A stretch of DNA of 64,000 nt from Tillus elongatus. Lineage: Eukaryota > Arthropoda > Insecta > Coleoptera > Cleridae. This document shows, piece after piece, positions 56,395-64,000 of the stretch (the stretch's first letter is position 1; the number at the start of each line of letters is the position of its first letter). The notes under the pieces were generated by a model. The model was given only the letters and a program-made list of their open reading frames with translations, had not been told where the DNA came from and ran no database searches. The stretch spans positions 138,169,173 through 138,233,172 of the forward strand of contig OZ023263.1 of assembly GCA_964006375.1 (NCBI GenBank), read 5' to 3'. A program made the position numbers and the translations under genes.

Positions 56395-59300
56395 TATATA
56401 CAAAAGAAAACATAATTGAGGCCAAATATGACCAAAACGAAAATAAAGTGCAAAGGTATTATTGAGTTATAATCAAAAGTTTTAAGTATATTTAGGTAGC
56501 AACCCTGTACTAACATTTCAAACTTGCTTGTCGTCCTATATGGTGAAATATGCACGCAAATATAGACACAATTTTAAATGAGTAAAAAATTGGAAAAAAA
56601 CGCCTTTTTAGCCAAGACAAAAATGGGGTGCCAAGATATGTGACGATAATATTGAAAGCATATTTGCATAGCAACCTTGTGCAAAAATTTCAACCCCTTG
56701 CTTGCCGTTCTTCGTAATAAAGTCATCACCCAAATAGAAAGATTGATTTTAATTTACATGAAAACTGAAATAAAATGGCTTTTTTAGCCAAGACAAAAAT
56801 GGGGTGCCAAGATAAGTGATAATAATATTGAAAGCATATTAGCATAGCAACCTTGTGCAAAAATTGTAACCCCTTGCTCGCCGTCCTTCATAGTGAAGTC
56901 GGCGCCCAAATAGAGGAATTGACTTTAATTCACATGAAAAGTGTTATAAAAAGGCTTTTTTAGCTAAGACCAAAAAAGGGGTGTTAAGATAAGTGATAAT
57001 AATATTAAAAGCATATTAACATAGCAACCTTGTGCAAAAATTTTAACCCCTTGCTTGCTGTCCTTTATGGTGAAGTCGGCGCCCAAATATAGAAATTGAT
57101 TTTAATTCACATGAAAAGTGGTATAAAATGGCTTTTTAAGCTAAGACAAAAATGGGGTGCCAACATAAGTGATAATAATATCGAAAGCATATTAACATAG
57201 CAACCTTGTGCAGAAATTTCAACCCCTTGCTCGCCGTCCTTCATGGTGAAGTCGGCACCCAACTAGAGAAATTGACTTTAATTAACATGAAAAGTGAAAT
57301 AAAATGGCCTTTTTAGCTAAGACAAAAATGAGGTGCCAAGATAAGTGATCATAATATTAAAAGCATATTAACATAGCAACCTTGTGCAAAAATGTTAACC
57401 CCTTGCTCGCCGTCCTTCATAGTGAAGTCGGCGCCCAAATAGAGGAATTGACTTTAATTAACACGAAAAGTGTAATAAAAAGGCTTTTTTAGCTAAGACA
57501 AAAATGGGGTACCAAGATAATTGATGATAATATTGTGAGCGTATTAACATAGCAACCTTGTGCAAAAATTTTAACCCCTTGCTCGCCGTCCTTCATGGTG
57601 AAGTCGGCGCCCAAATAGAGAAATTGAATTTAATTCACATGAAAAGTGTTATAAAATGGCTTTTTTAGCCAAGACAAAAATGAGGTGCCAAGATAAGTGA
57701 TAATAATATTGATAGCATATTAACATAGCAACCTTGTGCAAAAATTTCAACCCCTTGCTTGCCGTCCTTCATGGTGAAGTCGGCGCCCAGATATAGAAAT
57801 TGGTTTTAATTAACATGAAAAGTGCTATAAAATGGCTTTTTTAGCTAAGACAAAAATGGGGTGCCAAGATAAGTGATAATAATATTAAAAGCATATTAAC
57901 ATAGCAACCTTGTGCAAACATTTCAAACCACTTGATCGCCGTCCTTCATAGTGAAGTCGGAGCCCAAATAGAGGAATTGACTTTAATTAACATGAAAAGT
58001 GTTATAAAAAGGCTTTTTTAGCTAAGACAAAAATGGGGTGCCAAGATAAGTGATAATAATATTGATAGCATATTAACATAGCAACCTTGTGCAAAAATTT
58101 CAACCCCTTGCTTGCCGTCCTTCATGGTGAAGTCGGCGCCCAGATATAGAAATTGGTTTTAATTAACATGAAAAGTGCTATAAAATGGCTTTTTTAGCTA
58201 AGACAAAAATGGGGTGCCAAGATAAGTGATAATAATATTAAAAGCATATTAACATAGCAACCTTGTGCAAAAATGTTAACCCCTTGCTCGCCGTCCTTCA
58301 TAGTGAAGTCGGCGCCCAAATAGAGGAATTGACTTTAATTAACACGAAAAGTGTTATAAAAAGGCTTTTTTAGCTAAGACAAAAATGGGGTACCAAGATA
58401 ATTGATAATAATATTGTGAGCATATTAACATAGCAACCTTGTGCAAAAATTTTAACCCCTTGCTCGCCGTCCTTCATGGTGAAGTCGGCGCCCAAATAGA
58501 GAAATTGAATTTAATTCACATGAAAAGTGTTATAAAATGGCTTTTTTAGCCAAGACAAAAATGAGGTGCCAAGATAAGTGACAGTAATATTGAAAGCATA
58601 TTAACATAGCAACCTTGTGCAAAAATTTCAACCCCTTGATCGCCGTCCTTCATAGTGAAGTCGGAGCCCAAATAGAGGAATTGACTTTAATTAACATGAA
58701 AAGTGTTATAAAAAGGCTTTTTTAGCTAAGACAAAAATGGGGTGCCAAGATAAGTGATAATAATATTGATAGCGTATTAACATAGCAACCTTGTGCAAAA
58801 ATTTCAACCCCTTGCTCGCCGTCCTTCATGGTGAAGTCGGCGCCCAAATAGAGGAATTGTCTTTAATTAAGATGAAAAGTCTTAAAAAAAGGCTTTTTTA
58901 GCTAAGACAAAAATGTGGTGCCAAGATAGGTGATAATAATACTGAAAGCATATTAACATAGCAACCTTTCGCAAAAATTTCAACCCCTTGCTTGCCGTCC
59001 TTCATGGTGAAGTCGGCGCCCAAATATAGAAATTGGTTTTAATTAACATGAAAAGTGCTATAAAATGGCTTTTTTTAGCCAAGACAAAAATGGGGTGCCA
59101 AGATAAGTGATAATAATATTGAAAGCATATTAACATAGCAACCTTGTGTAGAAATTTCAACCCCTTGCTCGCCGTCCTTCATGGTGAAGTCGGCGCCCAA
59201 ATAGAGGAATTGACTTTAATTCACATGAAAAGTGTTATAAAAAGGCTTTTTTAGCTACGACAAAAATGGGGTGCCAAGATAAGTGATAATAACATTAAAA

Positions 59301-60799
59301 GCATATTAACATAGCAACCTTGTGCAAAAATTTTAACCCCTTGCTTGCCGTCCTTCATGGTGAAGTCGGCGCCCAAATATATAAATTGATTTTAATTCAC
59401 ATGAAAAGTGGTATAAAAACGGCTTTTTAAGCTAAGACAAAAATGGGGTGCCAACATAAGTGATAATAATATTGATAGAATATTAACATAGCAACCTTAT
59501 GCAAAAATTTCAACCCCTTGCTTGCCGTCCTTCATGGTGAAGTCGGCGCCCAAATATAGAAATTGGTTTTAATTAACATGAAAAGTGCTATAAAACAGCT
59601 TTTTTAGCTAAGACAAAAATGGGGTGCCAAGATAAGTGATAAGAATATTGAAAGCATATTAACATAGAAACCTTGTGCAGAAATTTCAACCCCTTGCTCG
59701 CCGTCCTTTATAGTGAAGTCGGCGCCCAAATAGAGGAATTGACTTTAATTAACATGAAAACTGTTATAAAAAGGCTTTTTTAGCTAAGACAAAAATAGAG
59801 TGCCAAGATAGGTGATAATAATATCGAAAGCATATTAACATAGCAACCTTGTGCAGAAATTTCAACCCCTTGCTCGCCGTCCTGTATGGTGAAGTCGGCG
59901 CCCAAATAGAGGAATTGACTTTAATTAACATGAAAAGTCTTAAAAAAGGCTTTTTTAGCTAAGACAAAAATGTGGTGCCAAGATAGGTGATAATAATACT
60001 GAAAGCATATTAACATAGCAACCTTTCGCAAAAATTTCAACCCCTTGTTGCCGTCCTTCATGGTGAAGTCGGCGCCCAAATATAGAAATTGGTTTTAATT
60101 AACATGAAAAGTGCTATAAAATGGCTTTTTCTAGCTAAGACAAAAATGGGGTGCCAAGATAAGTGATAATAATATTGAAAGCATATTAACATAGCAACCT
60201 TGTGCAAAAATTTTAACCCCTTGCTCGCCGTCCTTCATAGTGAAGCTGTCGCCCAAATAGATAAATTGAATTGAATTCACATGAAAAGTATTATAAAATG
60301 GCTTTTTTAGCTAAGACAAAAATGGGGTGCCAAGATAAGTGATAATAATATTAAAAGCATATTAACATCGCAACCTTCTGCAAAAATTTCAACCCCTTGC
60401 TCGCCGTCCTTCATAGTGAAGTCGGCGCCCAAATAGAGGAATTGACTTTAATTAACATGAAAAGTGTTATAAAATGGCTGTTTTAGCCAAGACAAAAATG
60501 GAGTGCCAAGATAAGTGATAATAATATTAAAAGCATATTAACACAGCAACCTTGTGCAAAAACTTCAACCCCTTGCTCGCCGTCCTTCATAGTGAAGTCG
60601 GCGCCCAAATAGAGAAATTGAATATAATTCACATGAAAAGAGTTATAAAATGGCTTTTTTAGCCAATACAAAAATGGGGTGCCAAATAAGTCATAATACT
60701 ATTGAAACCATATTTTGGTAGTAGCCTTCGGCATACATTTTAACCCCTTGCTGGCCGTCCTTCATAGTGAAGTCGGCGCCCAACTAGAGAAATTGACTT
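56395..60799 (+). repeat. 176-bp satellite array, forward orientation
   Basis: About 25 head-to-tail monomers have a spacing of 176-177 bases (the shared GCAACC box lies at 56671, 56847, 57024, 57200, 57376, 57552, 57728, 57904 and on). Each contains AGACAAAAATGGGGTGCCAA, AACATAGCAACCTTGTGC, CCCCTTGC.CGCCGTCCTTC and GAAGTCGGCGCCCAAATA. The first monomer is strongly diverged, as expected at an array edge. Two monomer types alternate irregularly, differing at CATGG/CATAG and at ATATAGAAATTG/ATAGAGGAATTG. The 62-codon frame on the minus strand is chance. Confidence 0.97.
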
Positions 60800-63700
60800 C
60801 ACATATCTTGGCACCCCATTTTTGTCTTGGCTAAAAAAGCCATTTTATTTCACTTTCTATGTGAATAAAATTCAATTTCTCTATTTGGGCGCCGACTTCA
60901 CTATGAAGGACGGCGAGCAAGGGGTTCAAATTTTTGCAGAAGGCTACTACGAAAATATGCTTTCAATTCTATTATCACTAATCTTGGCACCCCATTTTTG
61001 TCTTAGCTAAAAAAAGCCTATTTATAAACCTTTTCATGTTAATTAAAGTCAATTCCTCTATTTGGGCGCCGACTTCACTATGAAGCACGGCGAGCAAGGA
61101 GTGAAAATTTTTACACAAGGTTGCTATGTTAATATGCTGTCAATATTATTGTCACTCATCCTGGCACCCCATTTTTGTCTTAGCTAAAAAAGCCATTTTA
61201 TAACACTTTTCATGTTAATTAAAGTCAGATTCTCTATTTGGGCGCCGACTTCACTATGAAGGGCGGCGAGCAAGGGGTTGAAGTTTTCGCACAAGGTTGC
61301 TGTGTTAATATGCTTTTAATATTATTATCACTGATCTTGGCGCCCCATTTTTGTCTTATCTAAAAAATCCATTTTATAACACTTTTCATGTGAATTAAAT
61401 TCAATTTCTCTATTTGGGCGCCCACTTCACTATGAAGGACGGCGAGCAAGGGGTTGAAAATTTTGCACAAGGTTGCTATGTTAATATGCTTTTAATATTA
61501 TTATCTCCTATCTTGGCACCCTATTTTTGTCTTGGCTAAAAAGGCCATTTTATTTCACTTTTCATGTTAATTAAAGTCAATTTCTCTAGTTGGGTGCCGA
61601 CTTCACTATGAAGGACGGCAAGCAAGGGGTTGGAATTATTATAGTAGTCTACTGCGAAAATATGCTTTCCATACTATTATCACTTATCTTGGCACCCCAT
61701 TTTTGTCTTTGCTAAAAAAGCCATTTTATTTCTCATTTTATGTTAATTAAAGTAAATGTCTATATTTGGGTGCCGACTTCACTACGAAGGACGGCAAGCA
61801 AGGGGTTGGAATTATTACAGAAGTCTACTACGAAAATATGCTTTCCATACTATGATCACTTATCTTGGCACCACATTTTTGTCTTGGCCAAAAAAGCCAT
61901 TTTATAACACTTTTCATGTGAATTAAATTAAATTTCCTATTTGGGCGCCGACTTCACCATGAAGGACGACAAGCAAGGGGTTGAAGTTTTTTCGCAAGGT
62001 TGCTATGTTAATATGCTTTCAGTAGTATTATGACTTATCTTGGAACCACATTTTTGTCTTGGCTAAAAAAGCCATTTTATAACACTTTTCATGTTAATTA
62101 AAGTCAATTCCTCTATTTGGGCGCCGACTTCACTATGAAGGACGGCGAGCAAGGGGTTGAAATTTTTGCACAAGGTTGCTATGTAAATATGCTTTTAATA
62201 TTACTGTCACTTATCTTCGCACCTCATTTTTGTCTTGGCTAAAAAGCCATTTTATAACACTTTTCATGTGAATTAAATTCAATTTCTCTATTTGGGCGCC
62301 GACTCCACCATGAAGGACGGCGAGCAAGGGGTTAAACTTTTTGCACAAGGTTGCTATGTTAATATGCTTACAATATTATTATCAATTATCTTGGCACCCC
62401 ATTGTTGTTTTAGCTAAAAAAGCCTTTATATAACACTTTTCATGTTAATTAAAATCAATTTCTATATTTGGGCGCCGACTTCATCATGAAGGACGGCGAG
62501 CAAGGGGTTGAAATTTTTTCACAACGTTGCTATTTTAATATGCTTTCAATATTATTTTCACTTATCTTGGCACCCCATTTTTGTCTTAGCTAAAAAAAAG
62601 CCTTTTTTAAAGACTTTTCATGTGAATTAAATTCAATTTCTCTATTTGGGCGCCGACTTCACCATGAAGGAGGGCGAGCAAGGGGTTGAATTTTTTGCAC
62701 AAGGTTGCTATGTTAATATGCTTTCAATATTATTATTACTTATCTTGGCACCTCATTTTTGTCTTAGCTAAAAAAGCCTTTTTATAACACTTTACATGTT
62801 AATTAAAGTCAATTTCTCTAGTTGGGTGCCGACTTCACCATGAAGGACGGCAAGCAAGGGGTTGAAAATTTTTGCGCAAGGTTACTATGTTAATATGCTT
62901 TCAGTATTATTATCACTTATCTTGGCACCCCATTTTTGTCTTGGCTCAAAAAGCCATTTTATAACACTTTTTATGTGAATTAAATTCAATTTCTCTATTT
63001 GGGCGCCGACTTCACCATGAAGGACGGCGAGCAAGGGGTTGAATTTTTTGCCCAAGGTTGCTCTGTTAATATGCTTTCAATATTATTATCACTTATCTTG
63101 GCACCTAATTTTTGTCTTAGCTAAAAAAGCCTTTTTATAACACTATTCATGTTAATTAAAATCAATCTCTATATTTGGGCGCCGAATTCACCATGAAGGA
63201 CGGCGAGCAAGGGGTTGAAATTTTTTCACAACGTTGCTATTTTAATATGCTTTCAATATTATTTTCACTTATCTTGGCACCCCATTTTTGTCTTAGCTAA
63301 AAAACCCTTTTTTTAAGAATTTTCATGTGAATTAAATTCAATTTCTCTATTTGGGCGCCGACTTCACCATGAAGGACGGCGAGCAAGGGGTTGAGTTTTT
63401 TGCACAAGGTTGCTATGTTAATATGCTTTCAATATTATTATTACTTATCTTCGCACCTCATTTTTGTCTTAGCTAAAAAAGCCTTTTTATATCACTTTTC
63501 ATGTTAATTAAAGTCAATTCCTCTATTTGGGCGCCGACTTCACAATGAAGGACGGCGTGCAAGGGGTTAAAATTTTTGCACAAGGTTTCTATGTTAATAT
63601 GCTTTCAATATTATTATCACTTATCTTGGCACCCCATTTTTGTCTCAGCTAAAAAAGCCATTTTATAGCACTTTTCATGTTAATTAAAATCAATTTCTTT

Positions 63701-64000
63701 ATTTGGGCGCCGACTTCACCATGAAGGACGGCGAGCAAGGGGTTGAAATTGTTTCACAAGGTTGCTATGTTAATATGCCTTCAATATTATTATCACTTAT
63801 TTTGGCACCACATTTTTGTCTTAGCTAAAAAAGCCTTTTTATAACACTTTTCATGTGAATTAAATTCAATTTCTCTTTGGCCGCCGACTTCACCATGAAA
63901 GACGGCAAGCAAGGGGTTGAAATTTTTGCAGAAGGGTACTACGAAAATATGATTTCAATATATTTACCACTTATCTTGGCACCCCATTTTTGTCTTAGCT
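60800..64000 (-). repeat. 176-bp satellite array, inverted orientation
   Basis: About 18 monomers of the same satellite are in reverse complement and continue past the window end. The switch occurs without spacer at about 60799/60800, where AGAGAAATTGACTT runs into ACATATCTTGGCACCCC. Some monomers carry a variant box (TACTACGAAAATATGC in place of TTGCTATGTTAATATGC). The open frame at 60822-61010 is chance. Confidence 0.97.

Noticed and set aside
60483..61010. Two 62-codon frames in the satellite with a shared MKDGEQGV string
   Set aside because: They are the same satellite monomer read on the strand that happens to lack stops; most other monomers interrupt the frame.
56395..64000. CRISPR-like array of regular repeats
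   Set aside because: The 176-bp units are head-to-tail with no unique spacers, and the whole context is eukaryotic; it is a satellite.

Overview
The window reads as arthropod, most probably insect, heterochromatin-like or gene-poor nuclear DNA. It is AT-rich, full of (AT)n and (GT)n microsatellites, and made almost wholly of transposable elements nested in one another, followed by a long satellite array. The evidence for an insect is an errantivirus-type LTR element with an env gene, mariner-like elements of a kind common in insects, Penelope-like elements, a CsRn1/Kabuki-clade LTR element and ZMYM1-like hAT transposase. I cannot name the species. I found no convincing host gene, rRNA, functional tRNA, CRISPR array or bacterial signal.

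Layout. 0-12.4 kb: half of a microsatellite-bearing element, a decayed hAT (1966-4732, with 8-bp target duplication), a SINE, a mariner-like element (about 5725-7437) and a non-LTR retrotransposon (about 8800-12356) broken by a 314-bp MITE and another microsatellite-bearing element. 12.4-25.5 kb: one Penelope-like element (PLE-1) inflated by an errantivirus (12695-19405), an 852-bp hAT (19724-20575) and two microsatellite-bearing elements. 25.5-28.7 kb: fragments. 28.75-34.86 kb: a 5'-truncated second Penelope element (PLE-2, 15-bp target duplication) interrupted by a complete CsRn1-clade LTR retrotransposon (29097-33853) whose LTRs look identical and whose gag and pol are open. 35-38 kb: a mariner-like element with about 615-bp inverted repeats that landed inside a (TA)n tract. 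38.2-46.4 kb: a giant imperfect palindrome with about 4-kb arms, each carrying a non-LTR retrotransposon, centred on a (TA)n tract. 46.4-56.4 kb: a non-LTR remnant, a second MITE copy, a mariner remnant, a third hAT (49576-53393), a 505-bp tandem duplication and a possible LTR. 56.4-64 kb: a 176-bp satellite with local higher-order structure whose orientation flips at about 60800 and which runs off the window.

Working together. The only element that looks potentially autonomous is the CsRn1-type one (protease, RT, RNase H and integrase, with PBS and PPT). The left palindrome arm keeps a long open RT frame, but its endonuclease part is broken. Everything else is non-autonomous or dead. The most distinctive content is a repeat family in which conserved flanks surround an internal (AT)n/(GT)n tract. 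At least nine copies are present, one end carries a near-palindrome and the other shares an inverted-repeat end with a MITE family. These copies supply most of the microsatellites here, and the microsatellites in turn mark the insertion site of one mariner and the centre and outer ends of the giant palindrome.
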